This document shows, in pieces, positions 23,891 to 33,993 of a DNA stretch of 64,000 bases. Source of the DNA: Sinotaia quadrata. Its lineage: Eukaryota > Mollusca > Gastropoda > Architaenioglossa > Viviparidae. Under the pieces are notes generated by a model that searched no databases, was not told the DNA's origin, and saw only the letters and a list, made by a program, of their open reading frames with translations. A program made the translations under genes and the position numbers. Numbering within the stretch: position 1 is the stretch's first letter; each line of letters begins with the position of its first letter. The stretch spans positions 103,559,375-103,623,374 of the forward strand of contig CM054179.1 in NCBI GenBank assembly GCA_028829895.1, written 5' to 3'.

Positions 23891-24171
23891 TTGTGAGCTA
23901 TCCATCTTTTTGCAATGGTATTCATTTGTGAGTTGCCCGATTTTTAAAGTGAGTTTCATTTGTGAGCCGTCCGATTTTTACAGAGATCACCATTCATGAG
24001 CTGTCTGATTCTTATTTACTTATAAGGTTGAATCATATTAATAGAATTTTATTTACAGTCCTAAATGTGATATAAATCCTGACTTAACTTCGTAGTCAAT
24101 CAATTATTTTTTTAAAATGTATTTTGAAAGTTTAATCAGTTCTCTGATAGATTTTTTTGTTAAGATTAATT

Positions 24172-24385
<214 letters not shown>

Positions 24386-24389
24386 CTAA

Positions 24390-25180
24390 CAGGAAAACAT
24401 TAATCTTGCTGTATTATTAATATACAAGTGCTCATATTTAATTATTATGACCTGTTGAAATACATGCTCTAAATCATAAGAATTTAGACATTTGCTATGT
24501 CAGACAGACGTATGGCAAAGTGAAGCAGGGATAGGAATGAATGAAAGGAGTTAAACGGATAAGTGATGAGTGCCTTCCGCATGTGTGGGAGGATGCGAGT
24601 GGAACCGATGAGATCTTCCAAGATCGACTGCAGTTAAAACAAGACCTAACCTCCAGACCACCCACAAGAACCTCATTTATCGTCATGTGGAAATGTGGAA
24701 ACCAGAAAGTGAACGCAGAGAGATAACTTGTAAGTGTATGTCTGAGTCATAAAACAAAAGTTGTTTGACGACTTACAGTTTGAACACCTCTCTTTACACT
24801 TAAGTCTTATGGTCATCTCTTTCAATTTGTCAATCTTACAAACGTCCAACTTGTGATTTGCAATACCCCAACGGACGATTATTAATTATTGGAGAGGTTA
24901 GTTCCTATCTGTTCTCTGTTATTATAGTTTCAGGAAAAATTGTGTGCATAGACACATGATAAAGGATTGTAAGTAATTAAGTAGGGAAATACATATTAAC
25001 AACAGAATAAAACATGACTTCATATTTCAACTGTTTAACTATGCATCACTACAGTCTCACTCTCTCTAAATATATATATATACACACACGTGTGTGTGAT
25101 TGATTTGTGTTGTTAACGTTGATATTTAAATAAGTATTAATAATAGAAAACATGGCTTCAAATTTTATGTGTTTCAATCT
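24390..25180. other. No gene recognised
   Basis: Includes an open stretch at 24541-24726 (61 codons, unrecognised product) of higher GC. The rest is AT-rich. Confidence 0.3.
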
Positions 25181-25182
25181 GC

Positions 25183-25323
25183 ATCAGTGCATTTCCTTCT
25201 TTCCGTTAACTTCTTTTCCCCACAGGAATTGCGTGAAAACTTTTCATCTACTTGATGTTCTCAGTTTTTGGAGGATTCCTGTGGGGCCTTCCTCCTTACT
25301 CTGGTATTCAAGGAGGACAGTGT
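25183..25323 (+). ncRNA. Hairpin-repeat family, copy 2 (first of two tandem units)
   Basis: First unit of a tandem pair with a period of about 141 bp (ATCAGTGCA at 25183 and 25324). Stem P1: CCCCACAGGAAT (25218-25229) pairs perfectly with ATTCCTGTGGGG (25275-25286). Inner stem: CATC (25245-25248) with GATG (25254-25257). After a 3-nt spacer, stem P2: TCCTCCTT (25290-25297) pairs perfectly with AAGGAGGA (25310-25317) around the 12-nt loop ACTCTGGTATTC. The T-to-C and A-to-G differences from copy 1 in P1 are a compensatory pair. Downstream structure and the conserved single-stranded TTTTTGGAGG are shared by all copies. Not a hammerhead, twister or HDV fold by inspection. Confidence 0.5.
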
Positions 25324-25463
25324 ATCAGTGCAGTGTTTCGCTTACTTTTTTTCTCCAGAGGATGCAGTAAGCCTTTTATCAGAGATATTCTCAGTTTTGG
25401 AGGTCCTCTGGAGAAAAACTTCCTCTCCTCACTTGTTTCTGGAGAGGACGGTGGTGGTTGTGT
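25324..25463 (+). ncRNA. Hairpin-repeat family, copy 3 (second tandem unit)
   Basis: Stem P1: TTTTTCTCCAGAGGA (25348-25362) pairs perfectly over 15 bp with TCCTCTGGAGAAAAA (25404-25418). Inner stem: TATC (25377-25380) with GATA (25384-25387), a compensatory change from CATC/GATG. After a 2-nt spacer, stem P2: TCCTCTCC (25421-25428) pairs perfectly with GGAGAGGA (25441-25448) around the 12-nt loop TCACTTGTTTCT. Single-base indels relative to copy 2 shift the reading frame while all stems survive, which argues against coding conservation. Confidence 0.5.
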
Positions 25464-25573
25464 GTCGAGTAGATGTAGTGTGTGTGTCTGTCTGAAAGTG
25501 TGTGTGAGTGAGTGTGTCGTTGTCGTCGTCTGTGTATCAGTACAGTCTAGCTATCTCTATATATACTAAATAC

Positions 25574-25632
25574 ATGCGTGCGTGCGTGCGTGCGTGCGTG
25601 TGTGTGTGTGTGTGTGTGTGTGCGTGTGTGTG
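25574..25632. repeat. (CGTG)n/(TG)n tract
   Basis: GCGTGCGTGCGTGCGTGCGT leads into TG repeats. Confidence 0.95.
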
Positions 25633-25810
25633 TAATAGACATATAAACTGATTCAGAGACTGATTTCCTTTTCGTCAGTAAAAAAGAAATACGAGTATCG
25701 TGACAGTGAATTGGACTCAGCTAAAAAACGATATCAGACATCAACAGTAGGTGGCGTGGTCTCGGGTTTTATTTGACGATTTAATTTTGTCTTCCTCATA
25801 AGTTATACAG

Positions 25811-26100
25811 GGCGAGGTCATGGCACACAAAAAGAGTCGTCACCCCTACACGCTTGGTCACGTGGAACATAATCCCTAGGCCACGGCAGGTCGCGCTCAG
25901 CTATGCAAATGAACCGCCCTGCGAGAGCGTAACTGTCGTCTGCTCCAAACAGGATTCTCACCTTGTCACTGCGTCTTTGCACTCTCAGTCGCGGCGTGGT
26001 TGCCTCCGCAGAGTGTACGAGCAGACGACAGAAAAACATCGCTTTGTAGTTAGGGAGAAAGTTTGCTCGAAAGTCAAAGGACATCCTTTATCGTGACTCC
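25811..26100. promoter_or_regulatory. CpG-rich patch with an octamer motif
   Basis: This roughly 290-bp patch holds about 21 CpG dinucleotides by my hand count, far above the flanking AT-rich DNA. It contains a perfect octamer, ATGCAAAT (25903-25910), the site class bound by POU proteins. Both strands are open over about 80 codons, as expected from higher GC. No known protein is encoded. It could be an unmethylated regulatory island, or an exon I do not recognise. Confidence 0.3.
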
Positions 26101-26750
26101 TAGGATCTTCTATTCAAATTGTTGAATCTGCTGTTGTGCTTGATCTGGGATAACTTACTGAAAACCTTTCTCGACCGTCACGAATGGGAACATCAGAGAC
26201 GGAAAGTGGTTGCTCTGTTATGTAGACATTGTTTGTTTAAAGGGAAAAAAACTAATTGAACATGTTTCAAAGATATAACAATATGTGTGTCCCTTGGTAT
26301 TTTGCCTTATTTTCATTGTGAGAGAAATGTCGGGTCGGAGAGGTGGATGTATTAAGTCTGAGACATAAGTGATTTGGATTACGAGACTGTTTTGCCAGTG
26401 ACATCTGCTCGCAGGTAAGACAGGTTGTTAGCACTGCGCGATTGTACTTATAATGTTTCTATATATTAAGCGGCTTTAGACAATGGTGTTGCAAAGTTCT
26501 CACCTACAAGACAAGTGAGGATAGTGTTCATCAGGACGTCATCTTTTTCCTGACCTTTCATCTTTTTGTCTCATTACATTCTGCCTTTATTTTTCTCCTG
26601 TCTGATTCTTTGTTTATGGCTGTCTTTGGTTGTTTTTCTTTCTGCCTTTCTTTCTCAAAACCATGCATAACGATCCACTGCCCCACATATGCATACACAG
26701 TCTGTCAGTCACTGTCATATACACACTTTCTCTTTCACACACACGCATAC
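26100..26750. other. No gene recognised
   Basis: AT-rich DNA with no long frame. Confidence 0.4.
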
Positions 26751-26751
26751 A

Positions 26752-26753
<2 letters not shown>

Positions 26754-26803
<50 letters not shown>
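26754..26803. repeat. (CA)n microsatellite
   Basis: About 24 CA units. A (CT)n tract lies at 26945-26971. Confidence 0.95.
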
Positions 26804-26805
<2 letters not shown>

Positions 26806-26974
26806 ATATAGTTACTAAATAACGTTTAGTCCTGAAAGGTCGGGAAAAAAATACAGGTACATGACATGCACTCCGAAAGATCAATGGCTTATTGTAAAGT
26901 AAGCTGACCAGTATTTAGTCTTGGCCATGACAAATTAACCTTGCTTTCTCTCTCTCTCTCTCTCTCTCTCTGCC

Positions 26975-27900
26975 TCTCTCTCTCCCTATTCCTGGATGAA
27001 TTTATGTTTGTTCTCTAAAATCCTCTAGAGCGTTCTCATATGTATAACATTCTTCCTTTTCTCTTCTGAATTCATCAATATTAAAATAACTGAATTAGTT
27101 AGTTCTTATGCTTAAATCCTGTATATAGAAATTACTGTTTTAAAAAATCATATTAGTTTGTTTTGTATTATTTATACTTCTAAAATAGCTAAATATTTAC
27201 GCATTAACAACTGCAGATAAACATATTGTAGGCTACATTATTTTCATAACTTTTATATATTTTTTTAATTCATAGGTGGGGTGGGGTAAAGCCGTACTCA
27301 TTAGTTTAAGTGGTCATATATTATTTATCACATTTTCACTGGATTGACGTCATAATTGTTAGAACTGTAATTCATGGTCTTTAATTACAATCTTTAGAGC
27401 ACCTGTAGTTTTATCGTTGGTATTGAGTTATGGATTGCTAGTTTCTGGAATTAGCCTACATGCTTTTAAATTAATAGCAATTCTCGCGCTTATACACACA
27501 TACATACACACATACATAAACACATATATACACACATACATACACAATATATATAATCAAACACCTTTCAAAACATTTTGTGTAAAGTTCATGGTGACTC
27601 TCAGATTTGTCTATCTTTGCACCACATTTGTTTTTAAAAATTCATTTCTTAAATGAATGAAACTGAGCTTGACACGTTTGATTGTACACCTCACCACCCC
27701 CAACCCCCCTTCACAATATTACATGCTTGCCATAGGAATTTCCAGACACTCCTACGCACGCCCACCCTCCCTCCTACTTAATTCCCACTGTACTTCTATG
27801 TCTTATCGGTTTGAATCACAACTCCTATTGTCTTTACACAAACACACAGATTGCGTAAGGAGATAGATTTGGCCAGTAGGGCTTCGTGTTACTAACAGCT
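26975..27900. other. No gene recognised
   Basis: AT-rich DNA with an interrupted CATA/CA region at 27493-27550. Confidence 0.4.
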
Positions 27901-27909
27901 GTAGCTCAA

Positions 27910-29310
27910 AGCTTGTATTAAAAACTTATTTAACAGCTTGACTGTGTTACAAACATGTGTTTGAAATATGTTTAACTACTTGACTGTGTTACGAAAATTG
28001 TGTTTGAAACTAAAATAAGGTGTGTGTTATGAAACTTGTTTGAAATTTATTTAACATTAGGTCTGTGCTATGAAGACTGCGTTGGAAATTTATTTAACAT
28101 TAGGTCTACGTTATAAAGTTTGTGTTAGTTTAACTCTATAAACTTAGTGTATTTAACATTAGATCTATGTTATAAAGTTTGTGTTAGTTTAACTCTATAA
28201 GCTTAGTGTATTTAACATTAGGTCTATGTTATAAAGTTTGTGTTAGTTTAACTCTATAAGCTTAGTGTATTTAACATTAGATCTATGTTATAAAGTTTGT
28301 GTTAGTTTAACTCTATAAGCTTAGTGTATTTAACATTAGATCTATGTTATAAAGCTTGTGTTAGTTTAACTCAATAAACTTAGTGTATTTAACATTAGGT
28401 CTATGTTATAAAGTTTGTGTTAGTTTAACTCTATAAGCTTAGTGTATTTAACATTAGGTCTACGTTATAAAGTTTGTGTTAGTTTAACTCTATAAGCTTA
28501 GTGTATTTAACATTAGGTCTACGTTATAAAGTTTGACTCTATGTTATAAGCTCTTTGTATTTAACATTACCTGTGTTGCTCGTTGTATATAACATTAGTG
28601 TGTTATAACCTCATTGTACTTAACATTAGCAAGTGTTATAAGCTCGTATTTAACATTACTTATAAACTCGTTGTATTTAACATTAGCTGTGTTATAAACT
28701 CGTATTTAACATTACTTATAACCTCATTGTACTTAACATTAGCAAGTGTTATAAGCTCGTATTTATCATTAGCTGTGTTATAAGCTCGTTGTACTTAACA
28801 TTAGCTGTGTTATAAACTCGTATTTAACATTACTTATAAGCTCGTTAACATTTGCTGTGTGATAAGCTCTTTGTATTTGACATTAACTGTGCTATAATCT
28901 CGTTGTATTTAATATCAGATGTGTTATAAGCTCGCTGTATTTAACATTAGCTGTGTTGTAAGCTTGTTGTAATTAACATTCATTAGATGTGTTATAAGCT
29001 CGTTTTACTTAACCTTAGCTGTGTTATAATCTCGTGTTATTTAACATTAGATGTGTCATACTTATAAGCTCAATGTACATAACATTAGCTGTATTATAAT
29101 CTCGTTGTATTTAGCATTAGATGTTTTATAAGCTCGCTGAATTTAACATTAGCTGTGTTGTAAGCTCGTTGTACTTAACATTAGCTGTGATAAAAAGCTC
29201 TTTGTCATTAACATTCATTAGATGTGTTATAAGCTCGTTGTACTTAACATTAGCTGTGTTATAAGCTCCTTGTAATTTAACTTTAGCTCTTTGTAATGCA
29301 ATTTGTGTTT
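27910..29310. repeat. Large AT-rich satellite block; about 30-bp monomer with a 59-bp dimeric higher-order core
   Basis: The flanks (27910-28090 and 28530-29310) consist of diverged monomers of about 30 bp, CATTAGCTGTGTTATAAGCT plus CGTTGTATTTAA. The centre (about 28092-28530) is about eight near-identical 59-bp units, each made of two different monomer variants (TCTATGTTATAAAGTTTGTG and CTCTATAAGCTTAGTGTATT types). This is centre-homogenised, edge-decayed organisation. Confidence 0.93.
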
Positions 29311-29359
29311 AAATGTATTTAACATTGATTCCCTTTTATAAAGTTCGTTGTGGAAATAT

Positions 29360-30175
29360 ATATATATATATATATGAAGTTGGAATTGAATTTCACTTTA
29401 TCGTGATGTTATGACGCTAGCATTGGTAAATAATTATTTCTGGTAAACAGTTCTGGTTTGACCTTTGTCCTAGTACATGTATTTAATTATTTCCACGTTA
29501 TAAAAGACCTAGTGTTCGTTGTATTATCTGATGTTTCAGACATGCAGGAATACGTTGCCTGCGGACAGATAATCTGAAAGTCCTGTACTTAAGTCTGTTT
29601 AAATTCAACTAGTTAGGTGAGAGTGTGTGTGCGTGTGCTGTGTATCATTTCAGCTTTCGGCAGTTATTATCCAATACGGTTCCCTTCTATTTTATTTAAA
29701 TGAATTGATATTAATGCATTTCAGATAATTACTTCAAGAATGTTATTTTAAAATATGGGGGGACCAAATACTAGCAGACACATTCTAAAAGTACCAGTGG
29801 CTAGCTAAGGTTATCAAAAGTTTATTTACGCACGCGTACTCACACATATATCCATACTTATAGTCAATACCTATATAAGACTGTGAATATCAACAAATAA
29901 CAGTTTCAATTTACATTATCATTAGATAACGCCAGAAAGTGACTACAAGTACCAGTTGATCGCACTCCTCTACAAAAGAATACACCGATGACACCAGTTC
30001 TAACAGATGACCATTAGTTAAAACATGTACATGAATCCAGTACATTTCAAACACCACCGAATACTCATTGCTTTTACTGGACGACGACACCACTGCAAAC
30101 AACCAGTCAGTTCTTGACACCAAAACGAACGGACTACTGCAAAATATGAAATAGTGACGCCAACAGTTGCAACTA
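29360..30175. other. No gene recognised
   Basis: A short (TA)n lies at 29358-29374. A minus-strand open frame covering 29911-30180 continues into the following minisatellite; the non-repeat portion resembles nothing I know. Confidence 0.35.
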
Positions 30176-30180
30176 GATGA

Positions 30181-30650
30181 CAATAAATGACTGCAAATAC
30201 CCATTACAGGATTGCAAATACCCATTACAAGACTGCAAATACCCATTATAGGACTGCAAATACCCATTACAGGACTGCAAATGCCCATTACAGGACTGCA
30301 AATACCCATTACAAGACTGCAAATACCCATTACAGGACTGCAAATACCCATTACAAGACTGCAAATACCCATTACAGGATGGCAATTGCCAATTAAAGGG
30401 CTCCAAATACCCATTAAAAGATGGTAATTGCCAATTAAAAGACTGCAAATACCCATTATAGGACTGCAAATACCCATTACAGGACTGCAAATACCCATTA
30501 CAGAACTGCAAATACCCATTACAAGACTGCAAATACCTATTACAGGATGGCAATTGCCAATTAAAGGGCTCCAAATACCCATTAAAAGATGGTAATTGCC
30601 AATTAAAAGATTGCAAACACCCATTACAAGACAGCAACCCATTATAGGAC
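30181..30650. repeat. 21-bp minisatellite, about 22 copies, with an 8-monomer higher-order duplication
   Basis: The basic unit is AATACCCATTACAGGACTGCA (21 bp, 7 codons), so both strands are open across it. A distinctive block starting GATGGCAATTGCCAATTAAA occurs at 30378 and again at 30546, exactly 168 bp (8 x 21) apart, showing a block duplication. The long frames on both strands are not genes. Confidence 0.97.
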
Positions 30651-31004
30651 ACTATAACCAACGTCTACACGTGACTTCAATTGTAAATCAGTATTTTCAC
30701 CAGTACATAAATATAAACAAAAATCTATGAAGTTTAATCAGTTTCCTATGGTAAATTAATACTATGCTGATAACCATGACTGCATGCAAATTAAGGGTCT
30801 AAGATCTTAGGTATGTGAACTTTTGCCGCCTTTCTAACGACAAGAAGTGTGAATTCTGAAATCCAGTTAGTTGCAATTTAACACTGTATAAATTTTAATC
30901 CTGACAAAATGTTACTTTTCCAGTTTATTGTTGTAATTCACTTTGAAAGAGATTTACAATCTACTAAATACAAATACAGTGTTCTTGGTTTTAATCCAGA
31001 TAAT

Positions 31005-31163
31005 CAGGGCCGTCTTAACGGCATTAAAGGCCCACGGGCAAAGCAGTTCACTGGGGCCCCTACCTACACAACCACTCGTAGGAATAGCAAGTCACAACAT
31101 ACATAGATTAGTATGGGGGCCCCGGGCAACTGCCCAGCATGCCCATGCGTTAAAACAGCACTG
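31005..31163. mobile_element. Palindromic hAT-like MITE, 159 bp
   Basis: The left end CAGGGCCGTCTTAACGGCAT and the right end, read on the minus strand as CAGTGCTGTTTTAACGCATG, form imperfect inverted repeats. They continue through GGGCA..GGGCAGTTGCCC to GGGGCCCC, covering most of the element. Flanks CAGATAAT (30997-31004) and CAGATACA (31164-31171) are 8-bp direct repeats with 6 of 8 bases shared, as expected for an old hAT target duplication. No coding capacity. Confidence 0.75.
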
Positions 31164-31171
31164 CAGATACA

Positions 31172-32690
31172 ATGTCAGTGGTGCTAAATGTCAATACCCA
31201 ACTGAATGACGCAGTGTGTGTTGATGTTCCAATCTCCTTTGCGTCAGTAGTGGAACATTCAGCGTCATAGCCCTCTGTAAATCAATTTAGTTTTTCATTC
31301 AGTAAGATTTGGATTTTTTTTCCTTATTATGTTTGACTCTTGGTGCTCCGTGTGTTAAAATTAGAATTTCCTAGTATACATGATATTTTATGTCTCTAAA
31401 TTCTAATGGGGACCATAATTGTAGGTGTCTTTAAAATTTGACCTAACCCAATGAGATTTTTCCGAAGGAATGAACACATTCTCTGATTCCATTCTTGAAG
31501 AATTTTCTTCTTATCTCATTAACTTCTAATATCAATTAATGATATCAGAACGAACACCTGACTGAAATACACTTAGCAGCGAGAACACAACAGATGACAA
31601 AAATAACAGTGGGTGCTCCTCTACCGAACGATTCTACGTATGATATGATACGATATGATATAATCCTTATTGATAAACATTGAAATACTGATTTCTTAAA
31701 ATTTATTCTATTGTTAGTTTTCGCCATTTCCCGTACTATTCTTTCTCACTGACCATTTCATTTACACATTCTTGCATGTTGCCAAGGGAACTTGCGCAGT
31801 TTGCATACTGATTGTGAGGTATTGTCACACTGATAACGACCCGATTTATTTCTTACTGGAAGTTCGTGTCTTACAGATTAAAGTTTCCTATCCTGCGGAT
31901 AGGATGTATCGGTCTTATTATGGGATAGAAATTAGTTAGAATAGAAATGATTGGAAGGACAACCTACTTTCATGAATACGGGTGCAAACAGTGGAGTACT
32001 CGTAGTTCCTGTTGTGTTACGAAGTTTTCAAATTAATAATTGTCACTTACTAATCTGTACAGTACAAGGAGTTTATAAAGAATATAATTCCAGTTACATC
32101 TAAGTTTTCAACATGTTTAATTATTATTGATTCGTGTTTGCAGTTCAGTACGAGAGATATAACTACTATTATTGAGATTTGTGTTTGCAGTTCAGTACGA
32201 AAGATATGACAAATGAAAGATAACACATACAACACACACGTATTAAATACTAATTTATCAAATTTACTAATCAGTGAACTGGTAACCTTTGCCAGTTTGA
32301 AATATTTGGCCCATATTTTTAATTATGTATGTTTGTACAGACAGCCATTCTGTAAACATTTTGGCAGCCCTACTATCCGTATATTACGTCACCAACAGTC
32401 AATTTCACTCCCGCACCCACTACTTTCGTAACAGAGCCCCAAAATTTATGTTATACAACCGTGGTGGGCAGAAAGAGAGAGTGAAAAGTTTAAATGGAAT
32501 TTTTCGCGGATTTTCTGCTTGTGATTTGCCCCGGTTAACGGTCGATCGGCCTACTCTTTCCGATGCTCAACTGTTAGGAGACCTTTGACACGCGCGAATT
32601 TGCATCACACTGAATCGGTATTGTTCCCATTTAGTGACAGACTGGATATTAAGTGTACCACTTTGGGCCAGACGAGTAAAAATCATCCTA
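31172..32690. other. No gene recognised; one 48-bp duplication
   Basis: The segment at 32125-32210 contains GTGTTTGCAGTTCAGTACGA twice. The stretch 32440-32620 is GC-richer and includes the octamer ATTTGCAT near 32600. Confidence 0.4.
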
Positions 32691-32709
32691 TTAAGAAGGT
32701 TCCACTCCA

Positions 32710-32745
32710 CTCCCACCGCCCGGGGTTCAGTCCCGGGTCACTCTA
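32710..32745 (+). other. Pol III B-box-like string
   Basis: GGTTCAGTCCC, within CCCGGGGTTCAGTCCCGGGT, matches the tRNA/SINE B-box GGTTCRANNCC at all but one position. An A box about 50 bp upstream (TGGGCCAGACGAG near 32665) is weak. It may be a tRNA-derived SINE remnant. Confidence 0.25.
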
Positions 32746-32844
32746 ATGGGAGAGGTTAGGTCCTAATTTCAACGGTTTCTGCCTTAGTGAGCCACCGCTG
32801 ATTTGAAAGAGAAGGGGTTAAGGGAGATCTTCCAGCTGGAGCCG

Positions 32845-33205
32845 ATTTCGCGCTTAGTACAATTGGTGAGCTGATGAAATTGTGGGAGGTTTCCGGATGA
32901 TCCAGACTTCGCACCCAGTACAGTTGGTGAGATGATGAAAAAATAATGGGGAGTGCGACCGGCTGTAGAGCATATTTTGCGTTTGGCACATGTGGTGAGG
33001 TGATGAAATTATAGTGAGCTCTTCCCGGTTGTAACATATTTCACTCTTAGTACAATTTTGAGGTGATGACGAAATTATTTTGCGTTTGGGCCATGTGTTG
33101 AGATGACGAAATTATGAGAGCGGCTCTAGCCGATTTTGCATTTGGTACATGTGGTAAGATGATAAAAACTATGGGAACGCTTTGGTTGTAGTCGATTTCG
33201 CGTTT
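32845..33205. repeat. Degenerate tandem array of about 60 bp, about 6 copies
   Basis: The pattern 'TTTGCGTTTGGTACATGTGG' (or TTCGCGCTTAGTACAATTGG) followed by TGAGATGATGAAATTAT and a GC-rich CCGGCTGTAG-like block recurs roughly every 60 bp. Confidence 0.8.
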
Positions 33206-33209
33206 GTTT

Positions 33210-33687
33210 CCTTAAAATTCATTGCTTCCTCTGAGCAGCGTGGATCTGTTGTCTGGCCTGGGTTAGCCGTTAGATACTTCTCTATCGAGAAGTGCGGAGG
33301 AAAAGATGCTGTTAAACAAGTTGACTTCCTGAGCAATAATACCTTACTACTATGTTGCCCTAGAGGTATGAATGTTTCAGTGCAGAAATATAATCTTTGT
33401 TTTACTGGCAATTAGTTGTTCGTGGTGACTGGTCACATGACACTCACTGACCCATTTCCTTTCGTCAAAATGATACTGTTGGTTGTTTTTTTAAGTTGGC
33501 AGTAGGCTGTCAATGGTGGCTACGTATGTTTCGAAGTTACCCATACTAATGTTTGTATTGTTATATATGGTTACAGCATTACCTGTTTGTTTCTACTTTG
33601 TTTCAAGGTCAGCTCATACTAGTGCTTGTCTGCCTGTAGGGTTGCTTGCCTTACTGATTTTTCTCTGTAAAAATATAATCAGGGAAC
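33210..33687. other. No gene recognised
   Basis: Short open frames on both strands at 33169-33415 with no recognisable product. Confidence 0.35.
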
Positions 33688-33993
33688 AATAAAGTTTATT
33701 AACTCCATTCTTTCTTACTTTCAAGACTCAACTTACAGTTTCCTGCAACAGTATTTATTAGCCCAATACATCCATACTTCATCATAATTTATTAACACTT
33801 TCACTAGAAACAATGTCAAGTGTTTAGCATACTAAATGTAAGCATTATAGTTTACAATTTGTAGAAATAATAGTCTACTCACATAATACATCTCTACATA
33901 AAACACGTATAACATATCAATAGCAAAATTGCATGAAATATTTCTAAGTCTATTCTCTCTCAATCAGTCAGTTAACTCACCATTAGGCTACAC
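33688..33993 (-). repeat. Dispersed repeat family Z, copy 1, left part (interrupted by hAT)
   Basis: Matches 60010-60315 closely (AACTCCATTCTTTCTTAC, AATAATAGTCTACTCACATA, AACATATCAATAGCAAA, ATATTTCTAAGTC, CTCAATCAGTCA). The orientation given assumes that the conserved TGTAGSGGAGTAAAT end is the 5' end, as in an LTR; this is uncertain. Confidence 0.85.
33986..33993. repeat. hAT target-site duplication, left copy
   Basis: GGCTACAC, identical to 36438-36445. Confidence 0.95.

Noticed and set aside
25152..25370. Peptide KTFHLLDVLSFWRIPV shared with the minus strand at 1011-1319, suggesting a conserved coding exon
   Set aside because: The third copy has frame-breaking indels while the stems are kept, so the similarity is better explained by a conserved fold or a shared repeat than by a protein.
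29911..30661. Minus-strand frame of 243 codons with a repeated MGICSPV-like heptad
   Set aside because: Most of it is the 21-bp minisatellite, open on both strands; the non-repeat tail has no recognisable domain.
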